64,000 nucleotides of DNA from Pseudomonas cedrina subsp. cedrina (GTDB taxonomy: Bacteria > Pseudomonadota > Gammaproteobacteria > Pseudomonadales > Pseudomonadaceae). The stretch spans positions 434,001-498,000 of the forward strand of contig NZ_MNPW01000005.1 of assembly GCF_001983175.1 (NCBI RefSeq), given 5' to 3'. Positions 8,959 through 19,446 of this stretch are shown in pieces; position 1 is the first letter of the stretch, and every line of letters begins with the position of its first letter. The notes beneath the pieces were generated by a model, which was not told the DNA's origin, did not search any database, and worked only from the letters and a program-made list of their open reading frames with translations. A program made the translations under genes and the position numbers.

Positions 8959-9118
8959 GAGGCGATCCCTGAATTAATATTACGGCTATAATTTATTGGT
9001 CAAGGCTACGGTGACGGATTAAGAGCGTCAAGCCTTGAGGCAGCTCCGGAGTGTAGTGGCGCTTATCCCGCGCAACAATCCTGTAATCACGCCATTCATC
9101 ACGCTGAATGCACCGCTA

Positions 9119-9149
9119 TTGGCAATTTGCCCGCGCCATGGTCTAGACT
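9119..9149 (+). promoter_or_regulatory. Possible sigma-70 promoter of thiC
   Basis: TTGGCA at 9119-9124 and TAGACT at 9144-9149 are spaced 19 bases apart, just upstream of the riboswitch 5' strand at 9157. A transcript starting near 9156 would begin almost exactly with the aptamer. The -10 match is imperfect and the spacing long, so this is tentative. Confidence 0.35.
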
Positions 9150-9156
9150 GGCCATG

Positions 9157-11312
<2,156 letters not shown>

Positions 11313-11317
11313 TCCCA

Positions 11318-11426
11318 TGATCGTTCCCACGCTCCGCGTGGGAATGCATCTCGTGACGCTCCGCGTCACAAAGGCGGACGCAGAGCGTCCAAAGCGGCAT
11401 TCCCACGCGGAGCGTGGGAACGATCA
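11318..11426. repeat. Long inverted repeat between thiC and cytX (second repeat family)
   Basis: A 109-base element with ends TGATCGTTCCCACGCTCCGC and its exact reverse complement. Each arm contains a smaller hairpin (TTCCCACGC/GCGTGGGAA), and the middle carries GTGACGCTCCGCGTCAC and GACGCAGAGCGTC palindromes. It is unrelated in sequence to the REP doublets elsewhere in the window. It starts 6 bases after the thiC stop and could act as a transcript-end structure or attenuate read-through into cytX. Confidence 0.88.
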
Positions 11427-11446
11427 GCTCCTCAGAGATATCTCCC

Positions 11447-12736
11447 TTGAGCATTCAACCCAGCACCTATTCCCCTGACATCGCGGTACCCGCCGACAAA
11501 CGCGTCTTCGGCGCCCGCGATCTGTTTTCCCTGTGGTTCTCCCTCGGCATCGGCCTGATGGTCCTGCAAACCGGTGCTTTGCTCGCGCCCGGCCTTGGCC
11601 TGTCCGGCTCATTGCTGGCGATCTTCCTCGGCACCCTGGTCGGCGTACTGCTGCTGGCGGCCGTCGGCGTGATCGGCAGCGACACCGGCTTGTCCGCCAT
11701 GGCCGCCCTGAAGCTCAGCCTCGGCGCTAAAGGCGCGAGCCTGCCGGCGCTGTTGAACCTGCTGCAACTGATCGGCTGGGGCTCATTCGAGATCATCGTG
11801 ATGCGCGATGCAGCCAGCCTGTTGGGCTCGCGGGCATTCGGCGAAGGCAGCCTGCTGACCAGCCCATTGCTGTGGACCCTGTTCTTCGGTGGCCTGGCGA
11901 CCCTGCTTGCCGTCAGCGGCCCATTGACCTTCGTGCGCCAGATCCTGCGCAAATGGGGCATCTGGCTGCTGCTCGCCGCCTGCCTGTGGCTCACCTGGAA
12001 CCTGTTTGCCAAAGCCGACCTCGCCGCACTCTGGGCCCAGGCGGGTGACGGTTCGATGCCGTTCGCGGTGGGTTTCGATATCGCCATTGCCATGCCGCTC
12101 TCGTGGCTGCCGCTGATCGCGGACTACTCGCGCTTCGGCAAACGCGCAAAAAGCGTGTTCGGCGGTACTGCGCTCGGGTTCTTTATCGGTAATTTCTGGC
12201 TGATGAGCCTGGGCGTGGCCTACACCCTGGCATTTGCGCCGAGTGGTGAAGTGAACGCGCTGCTGCTGGCGCTGGCCGGCGCCGGCCTGGGAATTCCGCT
12301 GCTATTGATCCTGCTGGACGAGTCGGAAAACGCCTTTGCCGATATTCACTCGGCGGCGGTCTCCAGCGGGATATTGTTGCGCTTGAAGGTCGAGCACCTG
12401 GCATTGGCGATCGGCGTGATCTGCACCCTGATCGCCTGCTTTGCGCCGTTGGCCCAGTACCAGAACTTCCTGTTGCTGATCGGCTCGGTGTTTGCGCCGC
12501 TGTTTGGCGTGGTGCTGGTGGATCACTTCATCCTGCGCCGCCGTGGCCAGGGTGTGATCGCCAACCTGCGTTGGCCGGCGTTGTTGGCCTGGCTGGGCGG
12601 CATCGCCACCTATCATCTGCTGGCCACTCTGTATCCGGATGTCGGCGCAACCCTGCCGGCACTGGTGCTGGCAGGGCTGCTGCAGTTTATCCTCGGCCGG
12701 GCCTTCAGCGGCGCGCGGGCACCAGTTCAGGCTTGA
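11447..12736 (+). CDS. cytX: NCS1 family permease, putative hydroxymethylpyrimidine transporter CytX
   Basis: A 429-residue inner membrane protein with about 12 hydrophobic segments, of the nucleobase:cation symporter-1 family (FSLWFSLGIGLMVLQTGALLAPGL near the N-terminus; IAMPLSWLPLIADYSRFGK in the middle). Its place directly after riboswitch-controlled thiC supports uptake of the thiamine pyrimidine HMP, the role predicted for CytX; cytosine is the alternative substrate. I place the start at a TTG at 11447 preceded by AGAGATA, because an earlier in-frame GTG lies inside the repeat. The 3' end overlaps the convergent lipoprotein gene by 32 bases. Confidence 0.85.
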   Translation: MSIQPSTYSPDIAVPADKRVFGARDLFSLWFSLGIGLMVLQTGALLAPGLGLSGSLLAIFLGTLVGVLLLAAVGVIGSDTGLSAMAALKLSLGAKGASLPALLNLLQLIGWGSFEIIVMRDAASLLGSRAFGEGSLLTSPLLWTLFFGGLATLLAVSGPLTFVRQILRKWGIWLLLAACLWLTWNLFAKADLAALWAQAGDGSMPFAVGFDIAIAMPLSWLPLIADYSRFGKRAKSVFGGTALGFFIGNFWLMSLGVAYTLAFAPSGEVNALLLALAGAGLGIPLLLILLDESENAFADIHSAAVSSGILLRLKVEHLALAIGVICTLIACFAPLAQYQNFLLLIGSVFAPLFGVVLVDHFILRRRGQGVIANLRWPALLAWLGGIATYHLLATLYPDVGATLPALVLAGLLQFILGRAFSGARAPVQA

Positions 12737-13451
12737 GGATGCCGTCGAGGCGCGAGTAGGGAATCTGCAACTCGACGTGGCCCAGGGCGTATGGCGCGAT
12801 GGTGCTGGTGGGGTACTTGAGGATCACTGCGCCGTAGGTCAGCGCCACGTTCGGGGTTTTCTGGAAGGGGTAGGTTTTCACAAACTCCGGTTCCAGGCTC
12901 AGGCGGGTGCTGATCAGCCAGCTGTTGTGGGCCACCTGGGCGGCTTTCCAGAACGCATCTTCCTTGCCGGGCAGGAGCATGTCGGTCAGCGACAAGGCCT
13001 TTTGCTGCTGGCGCGAATAGTTGATGAACGCGCGGCCCGGCTCGCCGTGGGTGGCGCCCTGGTCGAGGTAGCTGGACAGTTCGATGATCACCAAGCCGTC
13101 ATGCTGCTCGCGTACCTTGGCCTGCAAGTACATGCTATTGCGTGGCGCGGCGGTGCGCAGGAACTGCTCGCTGTAGCTCGCAAGGCTGGTCGGCAGCGGG
13201 TCGCTCGGGGAGGTCTGGGTCATTTCCAGCAGGCGCTGTTCGATCAAGGCGTCCAGCTTGGGTTCCTTGGCGAAATGCACGGTGTCGATATTCACCAACG
13301 GGCAATCGGCGCTGGCGCAGCCCGGCTTGCTTTGCTCGGTGGCATCGCGGGTGGCTTCCAGCGGCGTGCGCCAGTTGGGTTGGAACAGGCTTTGGCAGGC
13401 ACCGAGGGTCAAGGCGATGCAGGCCACGGAGGCAATTTTTAACAGCGACAT
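12705..13451 (-). CDS. RsiV-like (DUF3298) lipoprotein
   Basis: A 248-residue secreted protein with a lipoprotein signal peptide: MSLLKIASVACIALTLGACQ, with lipobox LGAC and lipidation at C19. The mature part resembles DUF3298/RsiV domains, with a YLDQGATHGEPGRAFINY stretch typical of that fold, and probably sits in the outer membrane or periplasm. Function is unknown; RsiV in Bacillus is a lysozyme-binding anti-sigma factor, but no sigma gene is next to this one. The gene is convergent with cytX and shares its last 32 bases. A homologue is at PA4972 in P. aeruginosa (from memory). Confidence 0.8.
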   Translation of the reverse strand: MSLLKIASVACIALTLGACQSLFQPNWRTPLEATRDATEQSKPGCASADCPLVNIDTVHFAKEPKLDALIEQRLLEMTQTSPSDPLPTSLASYSEQFLRTAAPRNSMYLQAKVREQHDGLVIIELSSYLDQGATHGEPGRAFINYSRQQQKALSLTDMLLPGKEDAFWKAAQVAHNSWLISTRLSLEPEFVKTYPFQKTPNVALTYGAVILKYPTSTIAPYALGHVELQIPYSRLDGILKPELVPARR

Positions 13452-13643
13452 GGATGTCCTTCGTCTAACGATAAGAGCGAAATTGTGCAGCTTCGACTAC
13501 CGGCAAGGCAGTCAGTTCGCCACTAAGCTCATTAGAGTGAGTTTGAGGTCCGCCGTCTATCCCGGCAACCGGAAAGAGGCTGCATTAACGGGCATGAGCG
13601 CGTTAGGATGGCGCGAAATGCGCAGGCTCAACGAGGACAGGAT

Positions 13644-14261
13644 ATGACGGACTTTGCAAGATCGACGCCGGGCAAGATCGAAATTGTGCAGCGCGACAAT
13701 GCCTATACGGGCTTCTACAAGCTGGATCGCGTGCAACTGCGCCACGAAAAATTCGATGGTGGCATGAGCCGGGTGATCAACCGCGAAGTCTTTGTACGTC
13801 ATGATGCCGTATGCGTGCTGCCCTACGATCCGCAGCGCGATGAAGTGGTGTTGAACGAACAGTTTCGCGTGGGCGCCATGGGCCGCACCGACAACCCGTG
13901 GCTGATCGAGATGGTCGCCGGCCTTATCGACAAGGACGAGCAACCCGAGGAGGTTGCACACCGCGAAGCCGAAGAGGAAGCTGGGCTGACGTTCTCCGCG
14001 CTGTGGCCGATAACCAAATATTTCCCGTCGCCCGGCGGCAGTACCGAATACGTGCACTTGTACCTGGGCCGTTGCGACAGCGCCGGCGTGGGTGGCGTCC
14101 ATGGATTGGAAGAAGAAGCTGAAGATATCCGCGTCACCGTCTGGGCGTTCGAAGATGCCCTGCAAGCGGTGCGTGACGGCAAGATTTCCAACGCAGCCAG
14201 CATCATCGCCCTGCAATGGCTTGCGCTTAATCGCGCGGAAGTGAGGGGGTTATGGCAGTAA
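13644..14261 (+). CDS. nudF: ADP-ribose pyrophosphatase (Nudix)
   Basis: A 205-residue Nudix hydrolase that splits ADP-ribose into AMP and ribose 5-phosphate. The Nudix box is complete: G-LIDKD-E-x7-REAEEEAGL (about residues 93-115), preceded by the NudF-type EQFRVGA and NPWLIEMVAG. The ATG at 13644 has GAGGACAGG upstream. It overlaps the following yqiB by 10 bases. The order nudF-yqiB-cpdA-yqiA-parE is the same as in E. coli, supporting the assignment. Confidence 0.95.
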   Translation: MTDFARSTPGKIEIVQRDNAYTGFYKLDRVQLRHEKFDGGMSRVINREVFVRHDAVCVLPYDPQRDEVVLNEQFRVGAMGRTDNPWLIEMVAGLIDKDEQPEEVAHREAEEEAGLTFSALWPITKYFPSPGGSTEYVHLYLGRCDSAGVGGVHGLEEEAEDIRVTVWAFEDALQAVRDGKISNAASIIALQWLALNRAEVRGLWQ

Positions 14262-14701
14262 GGGCACGGGAACGTTATCGAGTCGACTTGATCGGACTGC
14301 AAGCGGCCTGCGAGGCCAACTATGCGCGGCTGATGCGCCTGCTGCCCGACATGCGTCACGCCCCCGAGGCGCGGCGCATCGGTGTGACCCATGGCGACCA
14401 GATGCTCGGCGTGCTGGCGCTGGAAGTCATCGTCAACTGCCCGTACACCACCACCTTGCGTGTGCGCCAGGAGCACAGCCTGCCCTGGCTGCCGGTGCCG
14501 CAACTGGAAGTACAGGTGTACCACGACGCGCGCATGGCCGAAGTGATCAGCGCCGAACATGCACGCCGCTTTCGCAGCATCTATCCTTACCCCAACGTGT
14601 TCATGCACCAGCCCGATGAGAAAGCACAACTCAATGTGTTCCTCGGCGAATGGTTAAGCCACTGCCTGGCCCTGGGTCACGAGTTCGAAGCTGTTCGGTA
14701 G
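14252..14701 (+). CDS. yqiB: DUF1249 family protein YqiB
   Basis: A 149-residue cytoplasmic protein of the DUF1249/YqiB family. Characteristic stretches are NYARLMRLLPDMR near residue 23, LEVQVYHDARMAEV near the middle and YPYPNVFMHQPDEKAQLNVFLGEWL near the C-terminus. Its function is not established in any organism I know of. It begins within the end of nudF and sits between nudF and cpdA, as in E. coli. Confidence 0.9.
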   Translation: MAVRARERYRVDLIGLQAACEANYARLMRLLPDMRHAPEARRIGVTHGDQMLGVLALEVIVNCPYTTTLRVRQEHSLPWLPVPQLEVQVYHDARMAEVISAEHARRFRSIYPYPNVFMHQPDEKAQLNVFLGEWLSHCLALGHEFEAVR

Positions 14702-14798
14702 ATGTGAACTGCGTCGGGTTCCTGGGTTTCCTCTTTGTGTCCTGCCCCAGCATAATCACGCCAAACATCCATTCCTGTGATTGCTTTGGGAGAGCGCC

Positions 14799-15614
14799 TT
14801 GCCGAGCGTATCCACCGTGAGCCCCGATGCACCGGTATTGCTGGTGCAACTGTCCGACAGCCATTTGTTTGCCGAGGCCGATGGCGCGCTGCTGGGCATG
14901 AATACCCGCGAAAGCCTGCAACAGGTAATCGAGTTGGTGCGCGCGCAGCAGCCCTGGATCGACCTGGTACTGGCCACGGGTGATCTGTCCCAGGACGGCA
15001 CGCTTGAGTCGTACCGGCAATTTCGCGACATGACTACGCCCCTGGGGGCTGCGACGCGCTGGATTCCGGGTAATCATGACGAGCCGCCGATCATGGCCCG
15101 GGCCGCCGCGCACAGTGATCTGCTGGAACCGGTGGTCGATATCGGCCACTGGCGTGTCACCCTGCTTGACTCCGCCGTTCCCGGTTCCGTGCCGGGTTAC
15201 CTGCAAGACCAGCAACTGCAATTGCTGGCCCAGGCCTTGAGCGAAGCGCCGAACCGTCACCACCTGGTGTGTTTTCACCACCATCCGGTCCCCATCGGTT
15301 GTGCCTGGATGGAGCCCATCGGCCTGCGCAACCCCGACGCCCTGTTTGCCGTGCTCGACCGTTTCCCGCAGGTGAGGGCGGTGCTCTGGGGGCATGTGCA
15401 CCAGGAGATCGACCGCGAACGCAACGGCGTGCGCCTGCTGGCGTCGCCCTCCACCTGCATCCAGTTCGCGCCGGGCAGCGAGGATTTCAAGGTCAGCGAG
15501 CAGGCGCCGGGTTATCGCTGGCTGCGGTTGCATGCCGACGGGCGGTTGGAGACAGGTGTGGAGCGGGTGCAGGATTTTGCATTTACGCCGGATTACGCCA
15601 GCAGCGGCTATTAA
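14799..15614 (+). CDS. cpdA: 3',5'-cyclic-AMP phosphodiesterase
   Basis: A 271-residue class III phosphodiesterase that hydrolyses cAMP and so tempers Vfr/Crp signalling. The calcineurin-like metal ligands are all present: D20 and H22 in QLSDSH, GDLSQDG, GNHDE, a histidine pair in CFHHHPV and GHVH. I place the start at the TTG at 14799 because GGGAGA lies six bases upstream and the protein then aligns with the family N-terminus (APVLLVQLSDSHLF). A more upstream in-frame start at 14781 would add six residues without a better ribosome site. It follows yqiB by 97 bases. Confidence 0.93.
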   Translation: MPSVSTVSPDAPVLLVQLSDSHLFAEADGALLGMNTRESLQQVIELVRAQQPWIDLVLATGDLSQDGTLESYRQFRDMTTPLGAATRWIPGNHDEPPIMARAAAHSDLLEPVVDIGHWRVTLLDSAVPGSVPGYLQDQQLQLLAQALSEAPNRHHLVCFHHHPVPIGCAWMEPIGLRNPDALFAVLDRFPQVRAVLWGHVHQEIDRERNGVRLLASPSTCIQFAPGSEDFKVSEQAPGYRWLRLHADGRLETGVERVQDFAFTPDYASSGY

Positions 15615-15638
15615 AAGCTGCAAACACGGTTTGAAAAG

Positions 15639-15726
15639 GTGGGAGCTGGCTTGCCTGCGATGGCGGTATGCCAGTTAACACCTCTGTGACTGAAACACCG
15701 CCATCGCAGGCAAGCCAGCTCCCACA
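15639..15726. repeat. REP doublet (REPIN), inward-facing pair
   Basis: Arms GTGGGAGCTGGCTTGCC and its complement flank a spacer with ATGGCGGT/ACCGCCAT complementarity next to the arms. It lies 24 bases after the cpdA stop and before yqiA, both rightward. Confidence 0.9.
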
Positions 15727-15819
15727 CAAGTTATTCAGTGTCTGGTGGTCCGGGGAACTCACACACGCCCCCGATCCCTGTAAACTGCGCCCCTTTGGCA
15801 GAGTCACGGAGAGCCTGGC

Positions 15820-16428
15820 ATGTCGGCTTCGATCCTGTATATCCACGGTTTCAACAGCGCGCCGGCGTCCAACAAGGCCAGCCAGTTGATCAGCGTGATG
15901 GACAACCTCGGCCTGGCCGACCGCCTGCAGGTCCCGGCGTTGCATCACCATCCCCGTCAGGCGATTCCTCAACTGGAGGAGGCCATTGCAGAACTGGGTC
16001 GGCCACTGCTGGTCGGCAGCTCACTCGGCGGCTACTATGCAACCCACCTTGCCGAACGCCATGGCCTCAAGGCGCTGCTGGTGAACCCGGCGGTCAGCCC
16101 TCATCGGATGTTCGACGGTTATCTGGGCACCCAGAAGAACCTCTACACCGACGAAACCTGGGAACTGACCCACGATCACGTCACGGCGCTGGCCGAGCTG
16201 GAAGTACCGGCGCCCCAGGATGCCGCGCGTTATCAGGTGTGGTTGCAGACCGGGGATGAAACCCTGGATTATCGCCTCGCCCAGCACTACTACCGGGCCT
16301 GTGCCTTGCGCATCCAGGCCGGTGGCGACCATGGTTACCAGGGTTTTGCCCGCCAACTGCCGGCGTTGTTGAGCTTTGCCGGCTTTGGCGCAGATCAGTA
16401 CCAATCCTTCGATTTTGCAGCACTGTAA
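15820..16428 (+). CDS. yqiA: YqiA-type alpha/beta-hydrolase (esterase)
   Basis: A 202-residue small alpha/beta-hydrolase of the UPF0227/YqiA family. The HG of the oxyanion strand is in ILYIHGFNS (5-13), and the nucleophile is S68 in GSSLGGYYA. The acid and base are probably in QTGDETLDY and GGDHGYQGF. E. coli YqiA has palmitoyl-CoA and p-nitrophenyl ester hydrolase activity; the natural substrate is unknown. It precedes parE by 45 bases, an arrangement shared with enterobacteria. Confidence 0.92.
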   Translation: MSASILYIHGFNSAPASNKASQLISVMDNLGLADRLQVPALHHHPRQAIPQLEEAIAELGRPLLVGSSLGGYYATHLAERHGLKALLVNPAVSPHRMFDGYLGTQKNLYTDETWELTHDHVTALAELEVPAPQDAARYQVWLQTGDETLDYRLAQHYYRACALRIQAGGDHGYQGFARQLPALLSFAGFGADQYQSFDFAAL

Positions 16429-16473
16429 ACATCGCAGGTTACTTTTTAATCGAACGACTCACGACGAGACACC

Positions 16474-18378
16474 ATGGCCACTCCCAGCGCTAGCTCTTAT
16501 AACGCCGACGCCATCGAAGTCCTCTCGGGCCTCGACCCGGTGCGCAAACGCCCCGGCATGTACACCGACACCAGTCGGCCGAACCACCTTGCCCAGGAAG
16601 TCATCGACAACAGCGTCGACGAAGCCTTGGCCGGGCATGCCAAATCGGTGCATGTCATTCTTCATGCGGACCATTCCCTTGAAGTGTCCGACGACGGGCG
16701 CGGCATGCCGGTGGACATTCACCCTGAAGAAGGCGTGTCGGGCGTCGAGCTGATCCTCACCAAGCTGCACGCCGGCGGCAAGTTCTCCAATAAGAACTAC
16801 CAGTTCTCCGGCGGCCTGCACGGTGTGGGTATTTCGGTGGTCAACGCGCTGTCGAACCATGTACGGGTGAAGGTCAAGCGCGACGGCAACGAGTACGAGA
16901 TGACCTTCGCCGATGGCTACAAAGCCACCGACCTGCAAGTGATCGGCACCGTTGGCAAGCGCAACACCGGCACCAGCGTGTATTTCGCGCCGGACCCCAA
17001 ATACTTCGATTCGCCGAAATTCTCTATCAGCCGCCTCAAGCACGTGCTCAAGGCCAAGGCCGTGCTGTGTCCGGGCCTGCTGGTCACCTTTGAAGACAAA
17101 GGCACCGGCGAGAAGGTCGAGTGGCATTACGAAGACGGCCTGCGCTCCTACCTGGAAGATTCCGTCAGCGACTTCGAACGCCTGCCCAACGCGCCGTTCT
17201 GCGGCAGCCTGGCCGGTAATAAAGAAGCCGTCGACTGGGCACTGCTGTGGTTGCCGGAAGGCGGCGACAGCGTGCAGGAAAGCTACGTCAACCTGATCCC
17301 GACCGCCCAGGGCGGTACCCACGTCAACGGTTTGCGCCAGGGTTTGCTGGATGCCATGCGCGAGTTCTGCGAATACCGCAGCCTGCTGCCGCGCGGCGTC
17401 AAGCTGGCGCCGGAAGACGTGTGGGAGCGCATTGCGTTCGTGCTGTCGATGAAGATGCAGGAGCCGCAGTTCTCCGGCCAGACCAAAGAGCGCCTGTCGT
17501 CGCGCGAAGCGGCGGCGTTTGTCTCCGGCGTGGTCAAGGACGCGTTCAGCCTGTGGCTCAACGAGCATCCCGAGCTGGGCCTGGCCTTGGCCGAGTTGGC
17601 GATCAACAACGCCGGCCGTCGTTTGAAGGCCAGCAAGAAGGTGGAGCGCAAGCGCATTACCCAGGGCCCGGCACTGCCCGGCAAGCTGGCTGACTGCGCC
17701 GGGCAGGACCCGATGCGTTCCGAACTGTTCCTGGTCGAAGGTGATTCCGCCGGCGGTTCCGCCAAACAGGCACGGGACAAGGAATTCCAGGCGATCCTGC
17801 CGTTGCGCGGCAAGATCCTCAATACCTGGGAAGTCGATGGCAGCGAAGTCCTCGCCAGCCAGGAAGTGCACAACATCGCCGTGGCCATCGGCGTCGACCC
17901 CGGCGCGGCGGACATGAGCCAACTGCGCTACGGCAAGATCTGCATCCTCGCCGACGCCGACTCCGACGGCCTGCACATCGCCACGCTGCTGTGCGCGCTG
18001 TTCGTCCAGCACTTCCGCCCGTTGGTGGATGCCGGTCACGTCTACGTCGCCATGCCGCCGCTGTACCGTATCGACCTGGGCAAGGAGATTTTCTATGCCC
18101 TGGACGAAGCCGAGCGCGATGGCATCCTCGACCGCCTGGTGGCCGAGAAAAAACGCGGCAAGCCACAGGTCACTCGATTCAAGGGCCTGGGCGAAATGAA
18201 CCCGCCGCAACTGCGCGAAACCACCATGGACCCGAACACCCGGCGCCTGGTGCAGTTGACCCTGGAAGACTACGCCGCCACCTCTGAAATGATGGACATG
18301 CTGCTGGCGAAGAAACGCGCGCCGGACCGCAAGTCCTGGCTGGAGTCCAAAGGCAACCTGGCCGAGGTGCTGGGCTGA
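16474..18378 (+). CDS. parE: DNA topoisomerase IV subunit B
   Basis: A 634-residue GHKL ATPase subunit of topoisomerase IV, which unlinks daughter chromosomes. The ATP-binding motifs are DNSVDEALAGHA, DDGRGMPVD and GGLHGVGISVVNALS. The TOPRIM domain has EGDSAGGSAKQARD and the metal-binding DADSDG, and the C-terminus has FKGLGEMNP. Length and motifs are complete. Its stop overlaps the next ATG by one base (TGATG), so it is coupled to a phytase-like gene that separates it from parC. Confidence 0.98.
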   Translation: MATPSASSYNADAIEVLSGLDPVRKRPGMYTDTSRPNHLAQEVIDNSVDEALAGHAKSVHVILHADHSLEVSDDGRGMPVDIHPEEGVSGVELILTKLHAGGKFSNKNYQFSGGLHGVGISVVNALSNHVRVKVKRDGNEYEMTFADGYKATDLQVIGTVGKRNTGTSVYFAPDPKYFDSPKFSISRLKHVLKAKAVLCPGLLVTFEDKGTGEKVEWHYEDGLRSYLEDSVSDFERLPNAPFCGSLAGNKEAVDWALLWLPEGGDSVQESYVNLIPTAQGGTHVNGLRQGLLDAMREFCEYRSLLPRGVKLAPEDVWERIAFVLSMKMQEPQFSGQTKERLSSREAAAFVSGVVKDAFSLWLNEHPELGLALAELAINNAGRRLKASKKVERKRITQGPALPGKLADCAGQDPMRSELFLVEGDSAGGSAKQARDKEFQAILPLRGKILNTWEVDGSEVLASQEVHNIAVAIGVDPGAADMSQLRYGKICILADADSDGLHIATLLCALFVQHFRPLVDAGHVYVAMPPLYRIDLGKEIFYALDEAERDGILDRLVAEKKRGKPQVTRFKGLGEMNPPQLRETTMDPNTRRLVQLTLEDYAATSEMMDMLLAKKRAPDRKSWLESKGNLAEVLG

Positions 18379-19373
18379 TGCGCACAGGTTTCGCCCTGGC
18401 GATCCTGATGTTGTGCGGGTTGCCGGCCACCCAGGTGGCTGCCGCGCCCGTGGCTGAGCTCAAGCTGATCTCCGAGCACCCGGTGGGCGGCATGCGCGGC
18501 GGTAACCTGTCGGGCCTGGCCGTGTGCGGTAACGCGTTGTGGACGGTTTCCGACCGCGACGACGACCAGATCTACCGCCTGGATACGCATGCGCCGACCT
18601 GGCAAGCCGAGGTGGTCAGGATCGACGTGCCGCCGGTGCCCGAATCCGGGTTGCCGTGGGGGCTGCGTTCGCGCACCAAGGCTGCCTCGTTCATTCGCGG
18701 TGGCGACCTGGATTTTGAAGGCATCGCCTGCGATGCCGCCGGCAACCGCTACATTGTCAGCGAAGCCCACGCCGCAGTGCTGCAAGTGCCGCTGGCGGGT
18801 GCGCCGCAATGGTTGAATATTGCCCCGGCGATGGTGCGTGAAGCGCGGGCCGGCGGCATGTTGCTGCACTTCAACGCGTTGTTTGAAGGCCTGGCGATCA
18901 GCCCCGAGGGCAACCAGATCTGGCTGGCTGCCGAGCGTGAGCGGCGCGGGCTGGTTTCGATCAAGTCTGCGCAGGGCCTGTGGGGCTGTGATGGGCCCTG
19001 TGTGCTGATGAGCGAGGCGGGCCGGCAAGTGCAGCCGGCCAAGTTCACCGATGCCAAGGCTGTGTCCAAGGATTTCGCCGACCTGGCGCTGTTCAGCGGC
19101 AAGCTGTTTACACTGGAGCGCAATGCGTTCCAGATTTGCCGACGCGATCCCTTCACGGCCCAGGTGGAGTTGTGCTGGTCGTTTGCCGACGAAACCCTGA
19201 CGCCCGAACGACGTTACCCCCAGCCCTACGGCCTGGCTGAGGCCCTGGTGGTGGACGCCGAAGGCGCCTGGCTGGGCATCGACAACAATTTCGGCCCGCG
19301 TGCCGATGGTGAAAAGCGCCCCATGGTCTATCGTTTCGCCGCCCCTGCCGGTGGCTGGAGCGCCCAGCCATGA
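18378..19373 (+). CDS. Secreted esterase-like / phytase-family beta-propeller protein
   Basis: A 331-residue protein with a Sec signal peptide (about residues 1-22, ending TQVAAAP). The remainder looks like the esterase-like activity of phytase family: repeated beta-propeller blades with LSGLAVCGNALWTVSDRDDDQIYRLD, GDLDFEGIACDAAGNRYIVSE and ALFEGLAISPEGNQIWLAAE. It is likely periplasmic. The substrate is unknown. It starts within the parE stop codon and is followed by parC, so its expression is tied to topoisomerase IV although no functional link is apparent. Confidence 0.85.
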   Translation: MRTGFALAILMLCGLPATQVAAAPVAELKLISEHPVGGMRGGNLSGLAVCGNALWTVSDRDDDQIYRLDTHAPTWQAEVVRIDVPPVPESGLPWGLRSRTKAASFIRGGDLDFEGIACDAAGNRYIVSEAHAAVLQVPLAGAPQWLNIAPAMVREARAGGMLLHFNALFEGLAISPEGNQIWLAAERERRGLVSIKSAQGLWGCDGPCVLMSEAGRQVQPAKFTDAKAVSKDFADLALFSGKLFTLERNAFQICRRDPFTAQVELCWSFADETLTPERRYPQPYGLAEALVVDAEGAWLGIDNNFGPRADGEKRPMVYRFAAPAGGWSAQP

Positions 19374-19446
19374 GCCCCTGTTTTTTTGACTTGACCCGGT
19401 GCAGCGGCAGTTCCGCTGCGCCTTACCCGACCATGATGAGGCCCGC

